A stretch of 64,000 nt of DNA, from NCBI GenBank assembly GCA_030266015.1, contig JAJDHD010000002.1, positions 1 through 64,000 of the forward strand. The letters run 5' to 3'. Below, in pieces: positions 45,773 to 53,772 of the stretch. How positions within the stretch are numbered: position 1 is the stretch's first letter; every line of letters starts with the position of its first letter. This stretch comes from Christensenellaceae bacterium OttesenSCG-928-K19 (GTDB taxonomy: Bacteria > Bacillota > Clostridia > Christensenellales > Christensenellaceae). The translations under genes were made by a program, and so were the position numbers. Under the pieces are notes generated by a model. That model had not been told where the DNA came from. It did no database searches and was given only the letters and a program-made list of their open reading frames with translations.

Positions 45773-46253
45773 GGATCCCCCTTATTATTGTATATAGTAT
45801 ACTAAGTCCATCAGGTTCTGTAAACAGTAAAAAAAGAATTTGAGGTGCAAAGGCACTTGGTTGACAGTTTTTCGGATTTCTAAGTGCGGTGCTATGATAC
45901 TGATGTTTGAAATTGGTTGCTAGCCCAGCTCTTTGAATTAGAAAAAGGCTGTCGTCGATAGCTCATCGCAAAATGTGAATATGGGAGGGATGGCGGATGA
46001 CGACCGCAATGTTAGTTTTGTGCACAAGAGCGAAGGTACGGTGGAAGGCCGTAAGAAAGGAAAATTGGTGAAGCATTAAAATGAACGCTGTGGCAGAGAG
46101 ATTGCCTGCGCAGATTCCAAAGCAGAAGCGCTTGGATGTTGATGTGGATATAGCGGTGGTGTCCTCTAGTTGTGCGATCCAGTAGGGGATAGCTACAGCA
46201 CTAATGGGATGGCGTGCAATCGGGAAAGAATTCTACGTGTTTTGCGGAAGCTG
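45773..46253. other. 480-base region with possible remnant or very small reading frames
   Basis: Apart from the minus-strand promoter at its left end, the plus strand holds two short frames: 45981-46079 (32 residues ending GRKKGKLVKH, an in-frame ATG also at 45990) and 46081-46185 (34 residues, MNAVAERLPAQ...). Neither has a convincing ribosome site. They may be chance frames or remains of a decayed gene. The 3' end of the lipoprotein gene bounds the region. Confidence 0.35.
45796..45824 (-). promoter_or_regulatory. promoter of the second diguanylate cyclase gene
   Basis: On the minus strand TTTACA (45824-45819), 17 bases, TATACT (45801-45796). It starts transcription close to the ribosome site. 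Confidence 0.8.
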
Positions 46254-47366
46254 CTAATACACCCATTCGTAGTCAAAGAATACTTCGCAGTCCCCGTTTT
46301 CCAACATATATGCAGGCACGTGGAACTCATAGGTATTGCTGCCCGCGCGGGCAAACACATCCTCCGCAAGCATGTTCTCCTCCATGTTGTCGCTGCCCAG
46401 TGCATACATGGAATAGTAGATGCGTACAGAAACGGCGGTAGACTGGTTAAGGAAGGTGACAGAACAGTCAAACCCACCGTTACCGTCCGGTTGTGCATCG
46501 CTGGCTGTAATCACAAGCGTGTCCTCGTCATAAGGGTCATCGCTGGGTATGAAATGGAGATAATCGGAAATAATGACAGTATTTGATTGCGGGGCAGGCG
46601 TGCTTTTTTCTTCCGGTTCCGGAGTGGGTGTTGTTTCTGCCGATGCTTCCCAGCTGTAGTCATAAGGGAATCCAAAGGAAAAATCAATACTTGTTCGATC
46701 TATGCCCGGAACAAGATAGACGCGTACATATTCGCCATACGCGTCAAGAAGCCATTCAGCATAAAGATAATCATCTCCATCGGCGGTTGCGGCCTCAATA
46801 AGGGCGACAATCTCATGCAGGGATGAGAGGGTGAACGAGGTATAGTAATCGTCGCCATAAACCGCGGTAACAGAAGCGATGGCCTGTTGATAAATATCCG
46901 CCAGCTCTGCCGCGGTCAGTTCGCCATAGGTATAATGGCGGTAATCGACAAGATAGGCGTTTTGCGGGGAATCATAATAAACATAGCATTCCGCATCCTT
47001 CATGCCGTCTATTACCATATTGAGCGGGCCGGAATAAACCAGCGACCCATCGCCAAACGCATATTCGTTTTCCACGGTTTCATATTCATCGTAAGAAAGC
47101 TCCAACATTGATTCGCATAGGTCAGGATACTCGCATAGGTCTGGCTGTATTTCCCGTGCATCATACGGGTCGAACTGCGATTCGGGAATAAGCTCATAAT
47201 CGGCGGATTGCGCCCGCTCTCCATTTAGCGAATCCAAATCCACCTCGCCCAGCTTTTCTGTGAGGTTTTTAATTGCCTGGCCGTCCAATAGTTTTTCGAT
47301 GTGATAGGTACAGGCCGAACAAAACAAGAGCGATGCGGCAAGTGCGATAAGAACTAATTTCTTCAT
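46254..47366 (-). CDS. lipoprotein of unknown function
   Basis: A 370-residue exported protein with lipobox LFCSAC (Cys at about residue 19). The chain is acidic and Tyr-rich (ELSYDEYETVENEYAFGDGS), with a Thr/Pro/Glu linker near residue 245-262 and a beta-rich C-terminal domain (VTFLNQSTAVSVRIYYSMYALG; ENGDCEVFFDYEWVY), consistent with two extracellular domains. The family is not recognised. AAGGA lies about 11 bases before the start. It appears to be a single gene, with no clear terminator. Confidence 0.72.
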   Translation of the reverse strand: MKKLVLIALAASLLFCSACTYHIEKLLDGQAIKNLTEKLGEVDLDSLNGERAQSADYELIPESQFDPYDAREIQPDLCEYPDLCESMLELSYDEYETVENEYAFGDGSLVYSGPLNMVIDGMKDAECYVYYDSPQNAYLVDYRHYTYGELTAAELADIYQQAIASVTAVYGDDYYTSFTLSSLHEIVALIEAATADGDDYLYAEWLLDAYGEYVRVYLVPGIDRTSIDFSFGFPYDYSWEASAETTPTPEPEEKSTPAPQSNTVIISDYLHFIPSDDPYDEDTLVITASDAQPDGNGGFDCSVTFLNQSTAVSVRIYYSMYALGSDNMEENMLAEDVFARAGSNTYEFHVPAYMLENGDCEVFFDYEWVY

Positions 47367-47453
47367 AAAGAGGTGATTCCTTCCCCGTGGATATTAATGC
47401 ACAGAGTATATCATTTTGCATGGGGCTTTTCAATAGAGGACGGGACACAAAAA

Positions 47454-47479
47454 AACGGGAAGCGTTTGCCTCCCGTTTC
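47454..47479 (-). terminator. terminator of the aquaporin gene
   Basis: AAACGGGA (47454-47461) pairs with TCCCGTTT (47472-47479), and on the minus strand the stem is followed by a T run. Confidence 0.85.
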
Positions 47480-47498
47480 TATGTTTTGTTACCTGTGG

Positions 47499-48194
47499 TT
47501 ATGCCGCTGCTTCTGCCTTTGGCTTAAACGCTTTAAACATAAGAGCCGCGATTACCGCGCCCACAAGGGGAGCAACAATGAATACCCACACCTGCGAAAG
47601 CGCTTCGCCGCCCAAAAACAATGCGGGGGCAAGGCTTCTTGCCGGGTTTACGGATGTGCCAGTGAGCGGGATGCCCATGATGTGTACGAATGCCAGTGTC
47701 AGGCCGATTACAATACCCGCCACGCTGCCAAACTTCTGGCTGGATGTAACCCCCAGCACGGTAAGCACAAATACGAACGTTAGCACAACCTCTACCACAA
47801 ACGCGCCGCCCATGGAAAGGCCCACGGCGGAGTTTGCCTCAAAGCCGTTTTGCCCAAGGTGTTGCAGGTCGGGCACACTGGAGCCGCCCGCCGATTGCGC
47901 GATAAAGAAATAAAGGATGGCAATGCCGATAATCGCGCCAATAAACTGGAAAATGAGATAGCACACAAAATCCTTGCCAGATATCCCTTTGTTCAGGAAC
48001 ACGCCAAGGGACACGGCTGGGTTGATGTGGCATCCGGACACGCCGCCAATTACATAGGCCATGGCAACGATAGACAGGCCAAACGCCAGCGCGATACCGA
48101 GCGTGCCCAGTGCACCGCCTGCAACCGCAGCCGAGCCGCAGCCAAACAGCGTTAACACCATGGTGCCGATAAGCTCCGCAAAGTATTTTTTCAT
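47499..48194 (-). CDS. aqpZ: aquaporin (AqpZ-type water channel)
   Basis: A 231-residue MIP-family channel with six membrane helices and the two NPA half-helices: HINPAVSLG (about residue 60) and VNPARSLAP (about 183). His in LAFVHIMGIPLTG before the second NPA is the narrow-filter residue of water-selective aquaporins, which argues against a glycerol facilitator. The start at 48194 follows GGAGG by 9 bases; a frame extending 21 codons further upstream lacks a site. Single gene. It shares an osmotic theme with mscL, 21 kb away. Confidence 0.93.
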   Translation of the reverse strand: MKKYFAELIGTMVLTLFGCGSAAVAGGALGTLGIALAFGLSIVAMAYVIGGVSGCHINPAVSLGVFLNKGISGKDFVCYLIFQFIGAIIGIAILYFFIAQSAGGSSVPDLQHLGQNGFEANSAVGLSMGGAFVVEVVLTFVFVLTVLGVTSSQKFGSVAGIVIGLTLAFVHIMGIPLTGTSVNPARSLAPALFLGGEALSQVWVFIVAPLVGAVIAALMFKAFKPKAEAAA

Positions 48195-48604
48195 AGAAAT
48201 ACACCTCCAAAAATATAAGTTCAAATCAATCTTACCAGCCTCTTTCAAATAATTCAATAGCTAGCCTGAGCTTTTATAAGCGCATTGCCTACACAGGATA
48301 AAGCAGGCAGTTTAAACAAACCTAAAATTATTTTGAAACGCAAGCAAATTCGTGCGAAAACGGATTATTTTTGTTGATTGTCGCAATCAACAGCGGCTGG
48401 AATTCTTTTGCGATAAAAATCTTCTACATACGTATATATAATCTATCTATATGTTGTAAAAACATGACAAGGCATTTTTTTGTGAAAATGCTTCTGGCGG
48501 GTGCAGATAAGGTAGGACTGGATGTGCGTGCCTGTACTTTTTATACGGTAAGGCAAGTAGGGGAGCAAAAAAACCGACCATGTTTGGTCGGTTTTGCTGT
48601 TTGT
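48195..48604. other. 410-base gap with an inverted repeat and a terminator
   Basis: Upstream of the aquaporin gene. It holds an inverted repeat with 8-base arms (GTTGATTG at 48373-48380 and CAATCAAC at 48384-48391) lacking a T-tract, and at its right end the terminator of the methyltransferase gene. No coding frame is convincing. Confidence 0.5.
48570..48595 (-). terminator. terminator of the methyltransferase gene
   Basis: An 11-bp stem (48570-48580 with 48585-48595) with a four-base loop, followed on the minus strand by a T run. Confidence 0.9.
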
Positions 48605-49426
48605 TCATTTTTGCGCGACAACGGCAAGAGAGGGGCCGCTTTTGTGGCCGGGCTCCTCAAAACCAAACGTCAATTTGCGAAAGCCAAAATGCTTGAGGCA
48701 ACCGATCAGTTCCTCCTTTGGCAGCCAATAACTATATCTATTTGGCCCGCCGCAAAAACCAGCCCATCCCAGGCTGATCAAGTAGCTGCGCCGGAAAACT
48801 TTTGCTGTATAACCGTCCGCGCTGCATTCATATTCTTTTGTAGAAAAATGCAGCTTGTTGCGAAACGAGCTTGCCTGCTTAGAATAGATCATCTCGTGAT
48901 CGTAATAATGTGTCCAGATAAAAAGGTTGTCCGCACAGGCTGCCATGTCGGCAATGAGCTGCACCGGGTTCACCATATGGTATAAAATTCCTGAGCACAG
49001 CAGGATATCGAACTTTTTATCACGCTTTGCAAGGTATTTGTTGAAATCGCCGCAATAAAAATGCACATTGGGCATACCCATAATTTCTTTGGCTACAAGC
49101 GCTCGCAGGTAGGCGCGTGTGTTTGCATCGATTGCGGTAACGGACGCTGCGCCCATTTGGCTCATCATATAAGAATGCCCGCCTTCGAGAAAGCCAAGCT
49201 CCAGCACAGTTTTGCCCTCTGGACTACCCATTGTGTCAACCGCCCAGTTAATCCGCGAGTCTTCAAAAAGTGGGATAGGTCCGGCGGTAACACCCGCGCT
49301 TGCGGGGAACGACGAAGACCATTGCCCCTTGAAGAGGTCTGCTGCTACCTGCTGGGAGGGGTAGTCGTCCACATATTGCGCCAGCTTTTTATTTTTGATT
49401 CTGTCCAATACACCCAATCGCGCCAC
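48605..49426 (-). CDS. class I SAM-dependent methyltransferase
   Basis: A 273-residue methyltransferase. Motif I is VLELGFLEGGHSYMM (about 75-89) with the acidic loop residue, and the post-motif strand is VTAIDAN. Motif IV region is FDILLCSGILYHM, with a typical Rossmann-like layout. The C-terminal domain (NRYSYWLPKEELIGCLKHFGFR) is common in small-molecule or sugar methyltransferases. The start is GTG at 49426 with only a weak ribosome site; a slightly later start is possible. Substrate unknown. Confidence 0.85.
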   Translation of the reverse strand: MARLGVLDRIKNKKLAQYVDDYPSQQVAADLFKGQWSSSFPASAGVTAGPIPLFEDSRINWAVDTMGSPEGKTVLELGFLEGGHSYMMSQMGAASVTAIDANTRAYLRALVAKEIMGMPNVHFYCGDFNKYLAKRDKKFDILLCSGILYHMVNPVQLIADMAACADNLFIWTHYYDHEMIYSKQASSFRNKLHFSTKEYECSADGYTAKVFRRSYLISLGWAGFCGGPNRYSYWLPKEELIGCLKHFGFRKLTFGFEEPGHKSGPSLAVVAQK

Positions 49427-49576
49427 CTCATTACAGTTTTTCGATCATTCCATCACATTCTACCATAGGGGAAGGCTGGAAGTAAACTCTATTGAAATTT
49501 CAGAAAAGATTAAGAAACCCGGTGGAAAACGTTAAGACCCACAGTCTATACTAGTGAGTTGTAAAAGGAGGTGGCC

Positions 49577-50089
49577 ATGGAACACAAAAACCATATAATA
49601 ATAAAAAACTTGCTGTTGGTTGGGTTTATCCTTTATATTGCCTTGCTCTTGTGGGTGGTCGTGTTTAAATATGTCGCGCCGTGGGAGCTTTTTAGCGAGG
49701 GGCGGTATTTTTCACGTACAGTAAATTTCATTCCGTTTGGTGGGGTGCTCACCCAAACAGACATTGTAGGCAACCTGCTGTTGTTTATTCCGATGGGAAT
49801 TTACCTGCGTGCATTCTTAAGTGGGAAAAAAGCATATATGTCCATCGTATACGCCTTTTTTGTGAGCGTAATATTTGAAGCGGTGCAGTATGGTTTTGGC
49901 ATTGGGGCAGCGGATGTGACGGATTTGATTATGAATACGGCGGGTGCGGCGCTGGGAGTGGGTGTGTGCCTGGTTTTGGAGCGGCTGTTTAAAGGACCGC
50001 AAAAGGTGCGCGCGCTGGTGGCGATTATCGGTATGGCGGTGATGGCAATTGGCATGGTGATTTCGGTTCTTTTGGTTATAATGAATTGA
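49577..50089 (+). CDS. VanZ-family membrane protein
   Basis: A 170-residue protein with four membrane helices (about 10-30, 58-78, 86-106, 140-165) and the family pattern VNFIPFG... then GNLLLFIPMGIYL and DLIMNTAGAALGV. VanZ-type proteins raise tolerance to teicoplanin and lipoglycopeptides by an unknown route, but most chromosomal members have no resistance role. The ATG at 49577 follows AAGGAGG; a GTG at 49571 is too close to it. Single gene with a strong terminator. Confidence 0.88.
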   Translation: MEHKNHIIIKNLLLVGFILYIALLLWVVVFKYVAPWELFSEGRYFSRTVNFIPFGGVLTQTDIVGNLLLFIPMGIYLRAFLSGKKAYMSIVYAFFVSVIFEAVQYGFGIGAADVTDLIMNTAGAALGVGVCLVLERLFKGPQKVRALVAIIGMAVMAIGMVISVLLVIMN

Positions 50090-50160
50090 GTGTGGGGTGC
50101 GGTTGTGTTTTATCGTTCACCATCCCGCATAGATTTCCATTGTTAAGTGTCGTCATAAGG

Positions 50161-50188
50161 AAAGAAGCGCCCTTGCGGGCGCTTCTTT
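50161..50188. terminator. bidirectional terminator after vanZ
   Basis: A perfect 12-bp stem (50161-50172 with 50177-50188) with loop TTGC. It separates the convergent vanZ-like and flavoenzyme genes. The 200 bases between it and the flavoenzyme gene end hold only a 44-residue minus-strand frame (50153-50287) that runs through this hairpin and is not convincing. Confidence 0.8.
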
Positions 50189-50389
50189 GGGATGCTGCTT
50201 TTTTTGTTTCTCGCCCGCTGTGTCATAGGACTTACTATAATTGAGGGCGGCAACCACACTGTCTTCCATCCGGCTCTGGAAATCCATGACAGGATCCAGT
50301 TTTCCTGTGAAATATCATTGCAGTTTGGTTTTCGTCTGTTCTGCTATTGCATTAATTCTGCCTGTTTTGGCGTGGAGATAGCTCTTTTC

Positions 50390-52315
50390 TCAATCGTCAA
50401 GTTGCATTGCTGCGTGCCATGCCTCGTGGAAACATTCATATACCTTGCGCGCGCTCACGCAGTCGCCGATGCGGAATACTTGCGGTGCACAGCACATCAA
50501 TGCGTCCGCCTCTTCGCGCTGAGGGGCAAGCCCGGTGGCGCACACCACGGGGTCGCCCTTTATGGCAAACTCCCGGCCTTCCGCTGTTTTGCCGCTTACC
50601 ATGTTATCCTTCACAGAGGATACCGTGCTATTCAAGAGCACATTTACGCCATATTCCTCCAGCTTGATTTCCAGCCCCTGCTTGGAAATGGGATCATCGT
50701 TGGGCACGAGTGTAGGCAGCATTTCTATTATGGTTACCTTCTTGCCCTGCTGTGCCAGGTGAAGTGCCGTCTCGCACCCGATTAGCCCGCCGCCGATGAC
50801 TACAACATGCACACCTACGTCTTGTGTTCCCATCAACATATCATAAGGCGAGGCGGCTTCTTCTATGCCGTCTATAGGTGGGGTGGCATATTTGGAGCCT
50901 ACTGCCACAAACACGGCATCTGGTTTATAGGTTTTCAGCAATTCGGGTGTGGCGTGTGTGTTCATCTCCACGTGCACGTTGCTATTTTTGATTTGCAGGC
51001 GCAACCATTCCAGCACGCCATGCGCTTCTTTTTTAAACGCGGGCATTGTGCCTTCAATAAAGTGTCCACCCAGCTCGCTACTTTGCTCCAGCAACGTTAC
51101 GTTATGCCCCATTAGTGAACAGATGCGTGCCGCCTCCATGCCTGCCATGCCGCCGCCCGCCACAACCACGGTCTTGGGTTCGCGTGTTTTGGAAAGCTTA
51201 TATTCCAGCTCGCGCCCGCAACGCGGGTTAATTTCGCAGCGGATGGGGGAGCCGTCAAAGAACAGCGAAATACAGCCTGTGTTGCCGCGGAAGCAGGGGC
51301 GGATCTGATCGGGCGTATCGCTTATTATTTTGTTGGGTAGGTCGGGGTCGGCAATCAGTGGGCGGCCAAATCCGATCAAGTCCGCACCACCCTTTTGTAG
51401 AAGTTCTTCGCCAAGCTGCGCGTCCAGCGCGCCCACGGCAATGACGGGGATATCCACCGCTTTTTTCATTTCTTCCGCAAGGAAAGCGAATTTGCCTTGT
51501 TCAATGTAAAGCGGGGGAATTTGCCATTCCGCCATAGACTCATAGATGCCTGCTGACACATGGATATAATCGATAGTGTCCTGTATTGTTTTGACAAACG
51601 CGCTGGTGTCCGCGATGGTGAGGCCGCCATCTACAAATTCCGAGCCGCTGATACGGTAACCCACGATGAAGTCATCGCCCACCGCTTCTCGGATTTTTGT
51701 GGCGACCTCGCGCGGGAACCTGCCGCGTTTTTCTGCGTCCCCGCCGTATTCGTCTGTACGCTTGTTTGTGTAAGGTGATAGGAACGAGCAAATGAGGTAT
51801 CCGTGCGCACCATGGATTTCTATACCATCAAATCCTGCCGTCTTTGCACGCACCGCCGCTGCGGCAAAGGCATCTTCTATCTCCAGCAGTTCTGCTGTGG
51901 TCAGCTCGTGGGGCATGCGCTGCGTTACCTTGCAGGGGATAGGGGAGGGGGCGACGCACGCAAGCCCGGTTGCGCCAGGGTTTGCCTGCCTGCCGCCGTG
52001 GCTTAATTGCACCACCGCTACGCAGTTGTGTTTTTTGATGGCTTCGGCAAGTGTGAATTTGCCTGCGATCATATGGTCGGACTGTAGGCCGGACGAAACA
52101 AGGGATGAACGGCTTGCGTTCGCATCTACAAAGGTGTTTTCCACCACAATCATAGCTACGCCGCCTTTGGCGCGCTCGGCGTAATACGCCGCCATTTCCG
52201 CCGTAGACGATCCGTCTGGGCGGGAAAGACGTGTTTCCATCGGCGCCATCACCATGCGGTTCTTCAGCAGCTTATTGCCTACCTGTAAAGGCTGTGCTAG
52301 TTTCCATGTACCCAT
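50390..52315 (-). CDS. NADH:flavin oxidoreductase (Old Yellow Enzyme / enoate-reductase family) with incomplete Fe-S motif
   Basis: A 641-residue reductase of the 2,4-dienoyl-CoA / enoate / BaiCD type. Residues ~1-330 form the FMN TIM barrel (HGAHGYL near 168-174 is the substrate-activating patch). Residues 380-640 hold FAD/NAD(P) domains with VVVAGGGMAGMEAA and VVVIGGGLIGCE. The [4Fe-4S] motif between them is normally CxxCxxxCx11-12C; here it reads C341, Gly344, C348, C360, so the second Cys is missing. The cluster may be altered, use C366, or be absent. GGAGG precedes the ATG. Likely substrate an alpha,beta-unsaturated acid, ester or CoA. Confidence 0.9.
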   Translation of the reverse strand: MGTWKLAQPLQVGNKLLKNRMVMAPMETRLSRPDGSSTAEMAAYYAERAKGGVAMIVVENTFVDANASRSSLVSSGLQSDHMIAGKFTLAEAIKKHNCVAVVQLSHGGRQANPGATGLACVAPSPIPCKVTQRMPHELTTAELLEIEDAFAAAAVRAKTAGFDGIEIHGAHGYLICSFLSPYTNKRTDEYGGDAEKRGRFPREVATKIREAVGDDFIVGYRISGSEFVDGGLTIADTSAFVKTIQDTIDYIHVSAGIYESMAEWQIPPLYIEQGKFAFLAEEMKKAVDIPVIAVGALDAQLGEELLQKGGADLIGFGRPLIADPDLPNKIISDTPDQIRPCFRGNTGCISLFFDGSPIRCEINPRCGRELEYKLSKTREPKTVVVAGGGMAGMEAARICSLMGHNVTLLEQSSELGGHFIEGTMPAFKKEAHGVLEWLRLQIKNSNVHVEMNTHATPELLKTYKPDAVFVAVGSKYATPPIDGIEEAASPYDMLMGTQDVGVHVVVIGGGLIGCETALHLAQQGKKVTIIEMLPTLVPNDDPISKQGLEIKLEEYGVNVLLNSTVSSVKDNMVSGKTAEGREFAIKGDPVVCATGLAPQREEADALMCCAPQVFRIGDCVSARKVYECFHEAWHAAMQLDD

Positions 52316-52565
52316 TTTGCTACCTCCGTATATTTTATATATTGATGCATTAAATTCTTCGTATGTGAATATTTGAACAAGTGATCGGCGGTTTTGCCTG
52401 CATTCCCGGTGCTAGTGCTTGCGGGCGTGATATATACCGTTATGGAATTCTGGCGGGGAAAAGCGTCCGGTTTCTTATGCATATGCCGTTGATGGCGCTG
52501 TGCGAAAAACGCAAAAACCATTTTTTACATCGTATCATAAAATGCTGGGGATATCAAACAAAAAA

Positions 52566-52583
52566 GCCCGTTGTTTCCCGGGC
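52566..52583 (-). terminator. terminator of the CarD-like gene
   Basis: GCCCG (52566-52570) and CGGGC (52579-52583) with a purine-rich loop; on the minus strand the stem is followed by TTTTTT. Confidence 0.75.
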
Positions 52584-52638
52584 GTGCAGCCTCGTAAAAC
52601 AACAGGGCGTTCTTACATATTTCTTTTGTGGATATGGA

Positions 52639-53142
52639 TCACGTTGCGGTGGATTGCTGTACTTTTTTGGTAATGTAATCGCTGACCTCGTCCATGGGGA
52701 TATCCAATACCACAGACAGCTCGCCATACAGGAATTGCTCGGCGGTGTTCATGTATTTCTCATCCATTTGCAGCGGTTTTTTTCCTTCTTTTTTGCGTTC
52801 GGAAATCTTCAGGTAAAGGCATTTGATGATCTTCAAAAGCTCACGGCAGTCAAAAGACTGAATTGCCTCTTTGTAAACAGCCTCGCGGCTCGAGTCGTCC
52901 TCTACCCACACTTCCTCCATGTTCGGAATCTGTTCCAGTAATTCGTTTGCTTCCTCGCGGGAAAGCACTTTACGCATTTTGACCTCGGTATCTACAGGGA
53001 CAAAGATATCACACATGGAATGTAAGGGTTTCAGGAAATAGTATTTCCGCTTTCCGTCTTTCAGGAAATCCGGGTAGTCGACTTTTTGCACCTGGCACAC
53101 GCCTGCCGTCGCATACATCACGTAATCATTCACTTTAAACAT
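52639..53142 (-). CDS. CarD/CdnL-family transcription regulator
   Basis: A 167-residue protein. The N-terminal Tudor-like domain (FKVNDYVMYATAGVCQVQKV..., about 1-60) binds the RNA polymerase beta subunit; the C-terminal helical domain (about 70-165) contacts promoter DNA in the -10 region. Homologues stabilise open complexes at rRNA and housekeeping promoters. AAGGAGGAAA precedes the start. Single gene. Confidence 0.9.
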   Translation of the reverse strand: MFKVNDYVMYATAGVCQVQKVDYPDFLKDGKRKYYFLKPLHSMCDIFVPVDTEVKMRKVLSREEANELLEQIPNMEEVWVEDDSSREAVYKEAIQSFDCRELLKIIKCLYLKISERKKEGKKPLQMDEKYMNTAEQFLYGELSVVLDIPMDEVSDYITKKVQQSTAT

Positions 53143-53772
53143 AATCAGTTTCCTCCTTACTTCCTTAGTTTAAAAGTTACTTCAAGAAAAAAACGCAGGA
53201 AACAACAATCGGACTTATGTTGTTTCACAGCGCGTTGTTATATTTGTATTATAGCAGAAAAAAGACGTTTTGTCTAAGGAGATTTGGCTTGGGCAGGGAA
53301 AAGTGCGTGGTTACAGGCTTTTTTGCGTGAGAATAAATAAAAAGCGGTGCAGAAACAGTCGGGATAAGGGATGAAACAATGTTTTTTGTAATGATAAAGC
53401 GTTTCTTCATAAACTTGGCGGCCAAGCTGAATTGTGCATGCTTGTTGTTGGGTTTTTCCGGCAATGCGAATAGGGGTGGCGGGTGTTTTGCTTGGTGTGT
53501 TATCTATATTGAAGGCGGGAGGTTTATATGCCCCAAAAAAGAAGAATGGAATGGGGAGAATTGGAGGAAGGAAGAAGGTTTGCTTTCTACTCGTTGTTGT
53601 GTTTGTGTGCGAATCGCAGATACGGCGCTTTTTGTTGCAAACTCAATAATATGATACAGTATCAAAAAACCATGTGATGTATGTTTTTGTCGCGTTATAT
53701 CAAACTGTTGTTTTGCTATCTGCAATATGTGTTAAAATAGAGTGGCAAAAGATGATTGTTGGCGGTGTGTGA
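53143..53772. other. 630-base region without a convincing gene
   Basis: A 91-residue plus-strand frame (53379-53654) exists but has no ribosome site, a Cys/Trp-rich unlikely composition and no homologue I recognise. The end of the region (about 53730-53745) carries TAAAAT-type promoter remnants before the glycosidase gene. No repeat or RNA was recognised. Confidence 0.5.

Noticed and set aside
50153-50287. 44-residue minus-strand frame between vanZ and the flavoenzyme gene
   Set aside because: It runs through the terminator hairpin and has poor ribosome-site spacing.
53379-53654. A 91-residue frame before the glycosidase gene
   Set aside because: No ribosome site, unlikely Cys/Trp-rich composition and no family resemblance.
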